Of a DNA stretch of 64,000 nt, positions 13,331 to 27,300 are shown in pieces. Source of the stretch: Platycnemis pennipes (lineage: Eukaryota > Arthropoda > Insecta > Odonata > Platycnemididae); contig OW121852.1 of NCBI GenBank assembly GCA_933228895.1, forward strand, positions 121,763,544-121,827,543, read 5' to 3'. Under the pieces are notes generated by a model. The model ran no database searches, was not told the DNA's origin, and saw only the letters and a program-made list of their open reading frames with translations. A program made the translations under genes and the position numbers. Numbering within the stretch: position 1 is the stretch's first letter; each line of letters begins with the position of its first letter.

Positions 13331-16300
13331 ATGGAGAATTCCTCTTGTCACCTTGCGTTTTTTACTTGACTTTTAAACCAGTGCGTTAAGTTTTTTTTTA
13401 CATTAGGCGTATTCTCACGTATATCGTGTGCTAAATCGCTTACTAATCTGAACAAGCGCGGTAACGACTAACCATGGAGACTGCCAGGCGAAGGCTGGTA
13501 GCATTACCTCCTTACGGTTCGCAATATTAATCTTTCAGCGTTGCTATTTGATATTTTCCTAGGTTTCTTCATGCCAGATGACTGTTGTATTGTTTTATTG
13601 TCCACGACCATTTTTGATTTCAAAGTGGCTAATCAAGCAACGTAACTGTTTTTTCAAAAATTCCTTCCTTCAAAATGCTGTCCTCACCACCGCGCGGATG
13701 AGCGATTCCTATATGCTACTACTATTCTCTACATGTTATGCTCCAGGTCATTTTTAGTTTTGTGATCATTTAACTCTTATTTATTTTATTCGTATCCCTC
13801 TTTAACATGAAATTGCATACAAAAGGAACGTCGAATCATCCCATGCATTCCTTTGAGGAAGAATGCACGTAAATTTGAATCCAATGCTTTCCGGCTGTTT
13901 TTCTCCTCTGGTAACATCACAAGTACCTACCTCCTCAGCAGGGAATCGGCCGCCTCAATCTCATTTATTTGGGGGATTCGCTGTCACTGCGAGGAGTCGG
14001 TCGTCGTAATATTGGAGAACTTTTTCTGGGTCTGTTTATGAGGAAGAATTTTGCGCCGCCGGTAGAAATGGGGCATTGGCAAATGAACTAGTCTTCTTGA
14101 ATGCGAATGTCCATTCACGCGAGCGCTACGGTTCGCCCAGGCTTCTTTGAGCCCCCAAAGGCACCTTGTTCGCACCCGAGCTCACATGCATAAAGACGGA
14201 CGGCCCCCGTGGAATGCACGTTACCGCTTGCACATGAGTTTACGAGCCTTGCAATTCTCTCTCACAAGGAGCTTTGGATTGCCCGCCCGTGAATACGGGG
14301 TCGTGACATCTTCGATCTCGCGTGAATAATTCGAAGAAGAGATAGATGTTTGCGTACCAAGACGAAGAAAGCTCGATGACATGACTCATTATTGCCGTGT
14401 TGTCTTGCTATTTCGGAATGTTTGATATGTGGGAATAAGAAGAAGGAAGCTCGAATTAGTAAAGTGCCTGTACCCCTTGCTGTTCATGTTTACTATCTCT
14501 TCTTTCCATATTAGTGTCTATTAAACTGTCGCTTGGAGCCATTGCGTGTGAGATAGATACTCAACGATTACCATGTTTGAGAAATAAACTGGTATTTTAC
14601 TGGTTGTACTGTGATTGTAAGAATTAAATGAATGATATGTTAAGCCTGGAAACGTTTGTTAGCGGGTGATGTTCACAGTTTTGAATTGAATTTTACTTGA
14701 TAGCGATTATACCCAGATGCAGATCAATGAAAGCCATAGTTTCACTCTTCAATCATAGGGAATTATATGCTCATACTGTCGCCACTATTAGCGCAAAGAT
14801 TTAGTGTGAAGCATAATGAAGAATGTGTTTTGTGGTCTTGGTCAATTTGTACGTTTGCGACAGTGGCAGTCATACTCTTTATGGAAGAAATGATGAAAGG
14901 CCAAAAAGTGTATGTGTTTATTTTTGTATAGCGCCTCATCTTGCTACAAATTTCTTCCGAAATTACGTGAATTTTCTTCCGGGGAAATGACTTGTCACGT
15001 TCAAAACTGTTCACGATCTCTTGAGGTGTAGAGGTGAGAGTTGGGCCACTTTTTTCGTATTATATTTCTCTGTCAAACTTTATTTTCGGGTGTCGTGTCC
15101 AACAATGTCAATCCGTTATTTTTTTGGTTCTCGGGAGGGATGTAGAGAGCGCCCTTTTTCCTTCTTTCGACTCCCCTCCACTTTAACCCGCTGAAATCGT
15201 TGGCGTCGGAAATGCACAGTGATATCGCGTAACAAAGCTTCTCCAATTGAATTAGAACAATGGACATATCCCTCTCTCCCTCGCATTGCCGGTCGCTCCA
15301 CACTTTCTCCACTCTTGTCCATTTCCTTCGACTTCACGCCCGCCACTATCTCTCCCAAGACGTCACGCCATCGACTGGGAGTAATTCCTTACAAATTCTC
15401 CTGTGTGTCGCCTTCGGAAAATATTGTGATTCTCCCCCGCCCCTTCTCTCTCTCTCTGTCCATTTATTCCCCCTTTCCATAGAATGAAACTAAAGAACAG
15501 AGTGGAATAGGATCGCTTAGCTTTCTCCTCCGACGAGGGCGGAATTAGGGAACGGCTTCCTTGATAGTTGTACCAGCGCAAAGTGATTTCGCTCTCATTT
15601 TCACGCATTATTTCCATCCGGACCAAATTCATTCCTCGCCTCTTTTTGTTCCTTTTTTTCCTTTATTTTCTCCTCCCATGACATTTTTATCTCTCCCGGC
15701 CGCCCGCCCCCTCGTCCACTTCCGACACCGCCGTCCCTCCTACTTTTCCCGCCATGACCGTGTCGCCTTTCCACTCTTATCTGTCCCCCTGTTCAACTGT
15801 TTCGTCGGTCGCGTGCTCTAAAACTGACGGCGATTATCGTTTACCTCTCAATATATTCGGGGATCGCGAATCTCTTTACCACGTCCCTCTCACGCCCCAT
15901 GTTCTGCCCCCTCCGCCTCAGACACCACCCAGTCAAACACCTCTACCTGCTCGAGAGGGCAATAAATTTATTATGTCCCTCAGAACTTTTTTGAATTGAC
16001 CTTTTTCTTTGCTCCGCTATTTCCTTTCTGACGCTGCGTGCACCGTGGTTCTCCGCTGCCACTTTGAATTCCGCGCGAGGAGGATAAAAGTAATTATTTT
16101 TCATGATCTTAAATGTGAGTCATCAGAAAAATCATTTAACAAACCTACCGCTGTTTTTCTTTCCTCACTAACGCCTTAGTCCATATTCCATCCACTACTT
16201 CATCATGTTCTGAACTTAGTTGAGTGCTCAATACCGGGAGGCCATAACATGGTGTGACTGTAGCTTCCCTCAAACTACACCGTCATGATCCTTGAAGTTA

Positions 16301-19300
16301 TATAATTTCTGAGCTATCTAGTGGCCTGGCGATAAGTAAATATCACACTCCGTGTGCAAAAAAAACATGATTGGTTGTCCACGATTTTTTGCTTCTAGGT
16401 GCAAATACGAAATCAGTGCTGCAGTATTTTTAATCCGAAGGGTCCCAGTAAAACTGATAGCGATTGTACACGATGGTATGTGTGCTGATCCAATACCTCA
16501 TGCTTTACTAAGCTATTACGTTGGCTGCAGACTGCATCATCTGGATCAGATTTCATTGGTGTCCCAATGATTGGATTCCTGTGATGCAACTGCAGGTGTA
16601 CATTGGAGCTACGTGTACCGGGAATCAACTTTTGGTAAATGATCAGAATACGTCCACGCGTATCATATTATGTCCTATGCACGTTTGTTTGGCGACATTA
16701 GTAATTTACTCGTAACCTCGCGTTGTGAAATTGCTGGCAAGACGAAACAGTGGAAAATTCTGATATCTCGTGTTTGGCTTGGTCCTGTAGTTGACCAATT
16801 GTTTTTGACCGAAAATTCACCTCGATTTCACTCCGTATCTGTTAGTTACACGCCGTTCAGGTGGGGAGACCTCCGATGAACTATTGATAATGAGATTTCC
16901 CATATCCTCCTTGTTTATTACTTCAAATTACTAAATACTGTTTGACTTAGAAAACGGCCAAATCTTTTATCAAAATTTGAGTGTGTTTTGACGTTATTAT
17001 CGGATGTGGCTGCGTGAGTTTTATTTTCATATTGCGATATATTTGGTCGCCTCCCGAGTCGTAAATTGGCCACTTTGGAGCTTTTTTCGATGATAATAAA
17101 ATGACGTTCATGTTTACAAAATGGCGTCCAGACCAATTAGGAAAAAGACCCGGATCGATAATTTGGAATTGTCGGATCCGACTCCGGCCGTGAATACCAC
17201 TCGTAAATATGTCCGGCTAATTGAAGACAATTGCACTCTTATCAGATCCCTCGCACCTTGCACATGGAAGTCGTTTGCCAAGAGGCTTTTTTTTAAACCA
17301 AGCTATTCTCTGGACAAGTGAAAATGCTAGAGATAAAAGAGCTTACTTGGAACCACAGCTTCTGGTGCACCCCTCGTCGAAATTATATTTTCACCCCAGA
17401 TAAAAACAATCGTTTTATATTTCATTCGGTGCTATCAAAGTTATAGTTATTCCCTAAAAATAAGTTCTTTGAGAACGTACCCGATACGAGAAAATGCATC
17501 GACTCTGAGTCTGCGATAACTTTTTTGTTATATTTTGGGCAAATTTAGTACGCCCTTATCGGTTCAGATTTTTTTCGTCCTTCCTATTCGGAGCTAAATC
17601 CTTGGAACGCGGTAGGTAATTAAGGGAAATCATCGCGGGTGATCGTCGCTAGTGTGGGATGGGGGTGGGCAGGCGTGGACTACCCACCCATGTGTCGAAA
17701 ATTTGATCGATCTTATCGCTTTTTTTTCGCCACCCTGAGACAAGCGGTCGCGGTGGACTGTGGGGAAAAAGGTTCGCGTTTCGCGGCCGTGTGCCGTCGC
17801 TTTTCTCGCTTATTAGCACCACGTCCTGCGATCCATGTTCCGAGTCCCCGACTTCGGTTTAATTGCTCCTCTCCTCGAAATATTTGATCCGTCTCCCAAA
17901 GTTGGATACTTCGCAAAAACACAAATCCGCATCAAATGGCGGATTTATCTCGGGACACATCTCATCCGCTCGGCTTCGCCCACGCGGTAATCTCGCATCT
18001 CTGACACCCTCGAATTGAGAATCCCTCCCTCCCTTGGTTCGCTCCGTCTCCCGCCCCAATCCCCGACCTCCCCGAGGGTGTCCTCGAAGGGAGGAAACGG
18101 TTGAAGGGGAAACGTTGAAGGGTGGACGAGTCTGCGGTGGAGATGCTGCAAGTATTTCTCAGGGATGGGGGCGCTACAAGGATTCCCAGACGGGCAGAGT
18201 TGAGTAACAGGGATTTCTGACAGTCTCTCTCTCTCTCTTACACGCCTGCTCGCCAACTCCCTTAACACTTAACACGTTGGACTCGCACATATGTGGACGG
18301 ATATGTATAAATGCCCACACAATGGGCAATATTTCATAAATCGGAGACAAGGCTTTAATTGCCCATTTGCATATCCGGTTGTTAATTACCTGCCGGGGCG
18401 TCATCTTGAGCGTCGTGAAAGCGGGATGAAATGAGGGGTGGAAAAAAAACAACTCTCTCGATTCCACACCTCCTCCGTCCGTGCCTCCCACGTGAATTCT
18501 CCTCCCCTGCCCGTCCCATTCCATCCCCCGCCCCTTTCCACCCCAGCATGTGCTCTCCCAGCCATTCCCGCAACCGCCCTCCCACATAGTCTTCCCATCT
18601 CCTCTCTTAGCCCGGGCCTTGTATTTCTTTTCCGGGTTTAGTCGCTTTGGGTTTTTATGGCTTTTCGCGCCTCTCATACGTTTCGGGACCCAGTTGTAAC
18701 GTTTTCCTTCGCCTCCTTTCTTTCCTTTCTTCCCGTCCCCTTTCGGTTTATTTTTATCACTTTTTATTCTGACCCTGTTTTGTCTCTCTTCTCGTCCCTC
18801 CTATCCGCGTGGCCTTTCCTCCTTTGTGCTCATGTTCTCCTTGTGTTCTCTCCTCCTCTTTTTATGCCATTCTCCCTCCCAGGGAGCTTTGATTGCTTGG
18901 AGCTCGCCTTCCCACCCGCAACAAACCAACAGTTTTAAATCATTTTCCCATAGATAGCGGTCATTCGAAATAAGGTCAAGAATTCCATCCTAAGTAGTAC
19001 CTCCTCGTCCGTATTAAGAGTTTTATATGGTTGCGGCATGTTATAAGTTTATGGTTGTAATGGTCGCCCGAACCAAGGCTTGTGTTCAGATCGGAAAAAG
19101 AGCATTTACCGTCTGGCTCTATAAAAAAAAAAATATTCGTCGATCTTTCCTTGATGCTTCTTACGTTGCTGCATGACGTAATAATAATGATACCGAGTGA
19201 CCACTCCTCCTCTTCCTCATAGGTAATCATTATGTATTCCATTGTCGTTCGGTTAAGTTTTATATGCATGCAACATGTTATTAGAGTAGGGTTTATTTAT

Positions 19301-22300
19301 CTATCCAAGTAAGCGTGAATTTTTAATGGCGGCATTTGGACGTAGTATCTGCCTGCTTGATATGCGCGTGGATTTGATATTGTCAGAGATTAACTGGTTG
19401 TGAAATATGGCGCTGTCATCAGGAAGTGTGCGATTGCAATGAAATCACAGCGTAAAACAACGAAATGGCCCGTTCGTGAGCCGAAGGGAAGTCTTCACCA
19501 AAGCTGCCAGTAATTTGGAGAACGATTAAGAACATATCATGCTGAATTTTTGAATGCCCAATTAATACCTCGATAAGGATCTTATCTCTTGGAAGTATTT
19601 TACCGCCCCTACTCTAAATCAGGGCCGGTCATGTCAACTCCCTGTTGGCGGCCTTCCGACTGCCCGGGTATTAAGTGACACTTACGAGGTAGGCCCGTGG
19701 TGACGGCGATCCTATCTTCCTGCCGCACCACTGCCCTATCTGCGGTGGTCATTCCGCGGGGGCCGATGTCGACATCACCTTTAAGGAGTGCGTGCCTACG
19801 TGAAGTCATCTTAGGGTTAATGATTTTTGTTTCTTTACCCATATCCAAAAAGCTGTCGATGATGATACCGATCTTTGTTTACGCAACCCCCCGCTGTTAT
19901 TTCGAAAGCTAAGCAGTCGATTATTTTGTTTCTGCAGCGGCCGAAAGTACTCAATCCTTGCTCACCTGGGTAAATGACCCGTATGATCCTCTGTTATTCC
20001 TTCGTTTTTGGTTTATTTTTTTTCATAGCCCTTCTTCCCTTCGTTTTGCTGAGGTGTAACCAAAGAGTTTGGTGCGATTCGAAGCGTTTCAGAAGCAATA
20101 AAAACGGAGGGGGGGCCGCAGTTCGGGGAAGTGGCGGCGTAGAAATGAGCGCAGAACAAAGTGCAGCGGCGGAAAAAAAAGGACGGAGTGGAGGAAAATA
20201 CGGAGAAACGGGCATTAAAAATTAATCGCTCAATTACGCCGCAGTAATCCGCCCTGTCCCTCATTACAGCCCTCTGCCGCCCCCTCCCACACTGTGCTCT
20301 AATCTCTAGAAATCGGAGGAACACGCGAGCATGCGGCCACATACACACGTAACGCCCACGTGAACCAGCGACGGCGATGATCGCCACCTGAGTCATGACA
20401 CTCAAAAGCCCTTGCTTATTTTTCTTGAGGAGCACTTCTGAGAAAACTTGCCCCTCGCCCTGCGCCGTCCGGCATTAAAAGGTGGCATTAACTCCCCCCT
20501 CCCTGGTACTCTGGTCTCCTGTCGGTGCGCAGCGCACCAGAGGCACACCGCGCACACAGCTTTCGTCTGTCCTCGCGAGCGCAGGCCGCAATATGCTCAT
20601 CGCATAGCTGGTTGGTAGCGACCCGTAAAAATCTCCGTCCCAGCGTCTCGTGGCTTGTAATCACTAGATCGTTATTCGTCTTTGTGGCTTGAACGATCTA
20701 ACAACCGCTTTCGTAGTAATGTCTTCCAATGCAATGACCAAATGTTGGCAGAAAATTTGAAATGAGGCATAGGGGAACTATCCTTTTCTCTGTCTTCCAT
20801 TTTTTTGCATGTTCGTGTTTACTTCATTGCCGTGATCTTCCATATGCAAGTTTACACGCGCAGGCTGTATGGTCAGAGTTTTTGAAATATTTTAAAGGCA
20901 TACGCTGGGAATAAGTTGTGTGATTATGTGAGTGCTTAGTTCTCTTAAAAATTCGACGAGGCTTCGAGAAATGCGGAAAAATCTTGCACAAAGGGCAAAC
21001 TGCCCTTATTTAGTGCCTATGCCTATCGTAGCATATCTCTGAGCCGTATTCAATACGTTTTCTAAATCCTATGGCTTTCATGGAAAGAAAATGGGTGATA
21101 ATTTCACAATTGAGTAGGTACATGGAGCATTAATAAATACTGAACTATAATGCAATTCTTTTATCGCATAATGCGAATTGCTCTTATGGAACTAAATTTC
21201 AAGGCAAAAAATGTATCGAAGAGTGAATGAAGGTGCAAACAATATTTTGAGTGGAAATGTGTTATGCTGGAATTTGTGGAGGCGTGTAAATGCTGATAGG
21301 GCAATAAAGGTTTAAAATTGGAAGGTACGATTGCTTGCAGGAAATGATATCATGAGAAACATACTGTTTAAAAGTTCGCGATTGATAGTCATAATAATCA
21401 ATGAAAACAAATCATTTTATCTGATGTGTATAACCTGGCTCTCTTTAAATTTATAACCCTTTATAAAGCCTTTTAGCGTAGCAGTTGAAGTAGCCATAAT
21501 AATCCTGTCGGTTTCAACTGTAGACCCTTCACGGGGATAATTACAAGTCGTCGGCAGTTGATGAAATCTTATACTTCTCCATGCACTCGGATTTCATCTG
21601 CCATTTTATGTGGCGGCCTTAAGAAATGTTTGTTGGGGAGAGGCTTGCGTCATTGGCACCATAACTCCGGTATGAATAAAATTTCACCTTCGGTAGTTGC
21701 TTTGTGACAGTACACTTTGATCGAAATGTTAACGACCATCGAATAGTCGGTTGAAGAGGTTTTGTGGCCTAGGCCGATCGTCAATCGCCTTGCTCCTTGC
21801 CCCTTGTACCATGCACACGCAAAATTACCGTGGCCGTTAATCTAACGCCAAGCGGCCTTCATCTGTTAAAAATCTTGATCGACAGTGCCGAAAGTGACCC
21901 AAACTGCTCTTATTAGCGCGCATAAAATTGGGCGCGAGTCTGCTGGGAAGAGATTTTATCATACGGCGCCGTTATCTTTATGTGCGCAACGAATATCATT
22001 TTCTATTTTATAAGTGGATCCAAGCGACCAAAATGGCGTCGGTAAAGCTCGACCGGAATAGTTGGGGGGAGGGGGGAGTTGGGAGGAAGAACGCGAGACA
22101 TTTAGGTTAAAAGCAGGGGAAAAATATAATAAAGTGAGAATAAAACTGTAATGGGCAACAAGGTTGGCCGATAAATATCCTGGATCGATTCCCAAAATAA
22201 AAAAGTGGGTTGCAAACGAACCGACAAATCCCCCCCGCCGGCAGAGATTCGGTTTTGTCCCAATCTGGAGCGATCATCGCGAACTGTTCCCTTTTGGCGC

Positions 22301-24367
22301 CGGCGTCCAACGCCGAGGCGCCTCTTCAGTCGACACTGCGACGTTCCCTTCTCCCACACCCCGAGCACGGGGAGCCCTTCTCCTCCCTCGCGGATTCTCT
22401 TTGTGAGAGGCTTTCCCATAGTTTCTCCCAACCTCCGACTCATTCCGGAAAGATGGGACTCGCGCGCTTCTCTTTGATCACGATATCGGCGGTATCAAAG
22501 CGCATCGGGTGAGTGGGAGTCGTCGTCCGGGGGTGGGCTTTTTTTTTCAAAGTTTACGCGTTTGAACTGAGAAATTTGCGTTGAAAATGAGCCGCCGCTC
22601 TCCAAACTTTGGGGAAAAGTGACTCTCCCTTTACAAGCATTTGCATCCGTCTTCGGATCCCTTGCGTCCCCGGCGCTTTTGATCAACATCCCTGTATTGG
22701 GTGTTTTGGAAGTTCGTGAATAAGAAATGTTTCTGCCAATCAGATCCGTTTTCTTCTGCCCTTCCCCCCCGCAGGGAAATTTTCAAACGGGCTCCTGAAG
22801 CTGCTTCTCCGCTGTCTCGTTTACCGCCATATTTGCTCGATTTCACGTTTGTGTGTACTTTAAGCCACTTCATTTCAGGTATTGAAAAATTCTCATATCG
22901 CTATAATCGATGAATCTCCAATCTCTTTTGATGGCTGGGGAAATTTTACAAGAGCAAAAGATTTCACTTTACCTGAAGTATGTATAACCTTAACAAGCCA
23001 CAATAAAGAGAGTAATCGGTCTAGATGAATTCTTTAGGAGTGAACAATTGGAGCAGTTTGTTTGCGTTTCTATTTTCTGTGCTCTCAACCAGTAAATGTA
23101 GTTAATGCTAAATATTCAAGGATTACGAACTAGCCGTGAAAACTTAGCTGAATCACCCGCTGAAATTCCGTTATTTTAAAATAAATGGTTCATGGCATTG
23201 GAATGTCGTATTCAACAATAATATAAAATTGGATTTCAACCGGCGCATATTGGTGCTGGACAAGCAAATGGGCAATGATGTGCGAAGGAAAACAAAAGGG
23301 CTGCCAGGGGGAGGGAAGAAGTGGGTGGGGAACAGAGGAGGGGGGTGAGGCAGAGAGAGGGAGTCGAAGCAAAAGGCCGGACGGCCGAAGAATATTATGG
23401 GTCATTAAAAGCGCTTGGTGTGGCAGTCGTTAAAAAACACATGACTTGGGGCAGGGAGGGGGTGAAAGAAGATAATTAGAAACCGTGGGCGTTGGTCGGG
23501 TGGACTCGTCGGAGAGATAAGGTTCGTGGATGAATAAGGCCTCGTTTATGTCTTTTAAAATCTTGTGGGAGGCTGTTTTGACTCTCTCAAATTCCTGTAA
23601 CGGCGTCCTCGACATCCCTTCATGGTGCGTCTTTGGCCTCTGAACCCACCAGGACTTGTAGAAAACCCAAGATATTATTTGCTTCCTTCGTGCGATTGTG
23701 GTAACCGAATTAATACAACTGCAATTTTACAGCGAGAGTACTTTTGACATTTGCCTGGTTTTGCCTTTATGCTTGCATTTTAATGTATTTTATTTTTTCC
23801 TGGATAATTTCCCTATAATTTTCTGTAATAATTACTTGAAGTAAATTCCTTTGCTTCATGGCATAGTTGTTATCAAGCCTTCATTTGCTATAGCTTGTTT
23901 CATTGTAAATTTTAAGTGAAAAGTTCAATTCGTACGTTCTCTTTTATTTAATTACGGTTTTTTGTTTCATCTGTTTAATCCTCAAAAATTAAATTATTCC
24001 CGTTTACGCTGCATTGATGTGTTGAAGAATTGCTTTTATTTCCTCTTATCAGACCCTTTTCCGTAACGTGTACCTATCGCCAGCATAATGGAGGTCACCT
24101 TCCGTTCTTCCAGATTAATTACATTAGGATATTTATAATGTTTCTGAGGTAATTTGAAGCGGGACATTTCTGACGGATGCATAATATCAATCTTTTCGGC
24201 GTGTCTCGTAATTTCGATAGCCGTGATGAATATTTATAATAAGTTCAGTTCCATAAATATTCATCCATCGCGTCACGACCAAATAATTATTTCACAAAAT
24301 ATTAGGCGACTCCCTAATTGGTTCTAAAATTAGCCGTCGAGCTACTTTTGGGGAAAGTGGTCGAGTC

Positions 24368-24385
24368 GTGTGTTTGTGTGTGTGT
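24368..24385. repeat. GT-rich microsatellite
   Basis: A short imperfect (GT)n run interrupted by TTT. It is useful only as a marker. Confidence 0.7.
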
Positions 24386-27300
24386 AAGGTGGGAGGGTTG
24401 GGGGAGGTTTAGCGGCTGCATTTCCATGCGAGTTTTGGCACGACACTGATGTAAAAGCAGCGGGTATCCATGGCTCGGGTCGTATGTTAATGACGGCAGA
24501 TAAGTGAGATAGGAAAGAATATTTAGGTGCGAGAGAGGGGGGGAGGGAGGGAGGACGGTTTCGGGCGATCCAGGCGTGTATTCGAGGGGGAGGCATTGGA
24601 CAGACGGACTCGGATTTCGAGGGTTTTGGGAGGGTGGGTTACCTCTCGGAGTGAGACCGGAAACCGTTCCTCGGAGGGCGTTTGCGTGATTTGGTGTCGC
24701 CCCCAAGTTGCGCGCCGCAAGGTTGACTACAACTCTTAATTTCTCATCTCCCCAAATCCCGCCATCTATCTCCTCAATTCCCTGCCTTCGCATTTTTATT
24801 GGTTCTTTACCTTTTTATTTGTCCGCTCACTCCTCATGGTTTTGCCTCATTAATACGAGAAGTCCAGACCAAGGTCTGTGGAGCAGGCTGTGTGAGATTT
24901 TGAATGTTGGGTTGACGTGATCGAATTGATTATTCATATTTTGAGAGGAAACCCGAATCTTTGCGCAGACCAGATTCGCGTATTCGAGCAGTGAGTAGGG
25001 AAATTGTTGTTTCCATGGCAACGTGGCAATAAAATAGCTTTAAAAACGTCACGGGCGATATCTGTAATTAGAAATTCTGGGAAACACTTTCCCTTTTTTA
25101 TGAATATTAGATTGGAAAATGTTTGATTCCTGGCATACTAACAATCCCGAATGCCATATTTAGTTTCATGATAGTATTTAAATGTTATGAATACATTAAT
25201 ATTTCGTGATGGGAATGAATTTTATTCACGCAATGAGTTAGATATCAGGATTCTCACATGTTTTTCCATATCAAGTGTCCTTACGAAAATTATCGAGGTA
25301 ATTGCTTTTGAGCAGTAAATTTAAATGTTCTGATGATTTTCGTGACTTTGTGGAGTTTCTTACCCCTTGTACGATGCATTTTGGGAGGGGATTTCAACAT
25401 AAATATTTTTGCACGATTTCATTTGTGCTAGCCAATAGGTATGCCAACATAGGATGCCCTACAATGTTCGGGCGTTGGAAATTAAAATCCTTGCGTCTGG
25501 AATTGCTCTTGACTCCTTGGGTTAGTCCATCCTCTTTCGCTTTTCGAGTTACGATCACACCAAACTCCCTGCCCAATAGGCCGCCCAATGGGGGCAGCCA
25601 ATTGCTTCCACCAGGTCAAATGGCCCTCGCGACAGGCCATAACTTTTTAAGAGCCGCATTTTCGCGTCTGGACCCCTCCGGAACGCCACTGATGTGTAAC
25701 TGTCCAAAGAATTATCGGTGGGGATGAGTTATGCTTCATGTTTTCAGAGAGTGTGAGAGGGATATTAAACATGCGCATTTTTACCAAAATGGTGCCAATC
25801 TTTACCACTGTTCCCTTTTGTTTTATTGTCTCAAGATTCCAAGATAACCTGAATTTAGTGTTTGACTTTCGACCTGTCATGTGTTAGATGAGAAGTGGGT
25901 GTTCTTATTTTCCAGATTACAAAATGCTCATACGTGAGCCTCGAAAACTTGTTTCAATGAAATCATGCATTCGATTCGTAGGAATGTGGATGCGTAAAAA
26001 GTGCAATATATGGTTGCATATAAGATTGTGAAACTGCGGGTTGTCCTTTCATTGCTTGATTTTGACAGTCCTTTGCTAAATCCGCTCCCTTGTCTCGAGC
26101 AGTATTTACCTGAAATGCAGTGTTTTTTGGCTCGAATTTCCGGGTGACGAGAGGAATATTTTCCGGTGCGGAAAGGCACCATCTTCTCTTTCTGCTAATC
26201 ACGCTCCCAGGGTGTCGAATTATGAATGCCGGAAGGCTGAGGCGACGCTGGAGCCATTCTCTGGCGCTCGATAATGTTGGGGAATATTCTCTTCCGACCG
26301 AGGAACTTTTCACATTTTATTCCTCGAAATTCATTTATCTCGACAGCCCTGCGAAGGCAATCCGGCAATGTCTTTTCCACCGCAGTCAACCCTCATCAGG
26401 CTCCCCCAAGCCGGTTATTATTATTGTTGTTTTTTTCGTTTCCCGCTCTTATAAGCGTTATCTTCTAAGCATTATCTCCTAAGCGCCTTCCTGCCCTGAC
26501 CACCCCCGCACCCTCTCACCTCCGTTGTCCTCATCTTCCCACCCCTGCCTTCCCCCCCATATCTCGCCGTTCACCCTCAGGCTCTGCCATTGGTCGCCTC
26601 GCTCAGGTCAGCGGTATCACGTACCCCCTCCCCCATCCATGTTATCTTTTAGGGGAGAAAGATATTTACGTATTGCGAGGACGAGAATTAGACCGATGGC
26701 GAGGGATTGGATATTGGGTGGGGTGGCGTCGTTGGTGGTGGGGATCGCTGCTTGAGGGAGACAGCTCCTCGGTCGTGGGAGGGGGTGGGTGACTGCTTTG
26801 CGTTCATAAATTTTCACCCGAATCCCTCTCTCTCCCTCTCCTTATCGATCTGATCGTTCGACGTGAAACGGCACATATCCACGTGGAATTAACGATTCGT
26901 TTCCATCGTAATGCGTGTTTCTCCATTCCGGTCGTTAAAAAAGGAGAGGGAAAAATATAAATCCCTATCCGGTTTTTGAGAAACACTCAGAGAAACGGAA
27001 AGTTTTCGGCACTTAAATGGTTGGATTTTTTATCTTGAGAAGGGAGCCTATACGTCCGTAGGGAGTGAATTTCCCCTCGGAGATTTTCTAGTTGAGTAAT
27101 TGAAGATTCCTTAATCGATGACTGCCTATCCAACTCCTCGCTTTGTATTTCCTTTTTTTCCTTATTACCTACATAAGTTTTTTAAGCTATATTAGCAAGG
27201 TAAAAAGACGCGTCCAACTTTATCTTTAATGGCCTAACTAATTTTGAATCTCTCGCTCAACCCGAAAAAATATCACTTTACAACCAGGGATTATTATTTT

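Noticed and set aside
17121..17321. 66-codon frame starting ATGGCGTCC with a basic N-terminus
   Set aside because: No family recognised, and no splice or polyadenylation context; the ATGGCG start coincides with a Pho/YY1-like motif found elsewhere in the region.
19610..19930. GC-richer patch suspected to be a transposon remnant
   Set aside because: No terminal repeats, no recognisable protein similarity on either strand.
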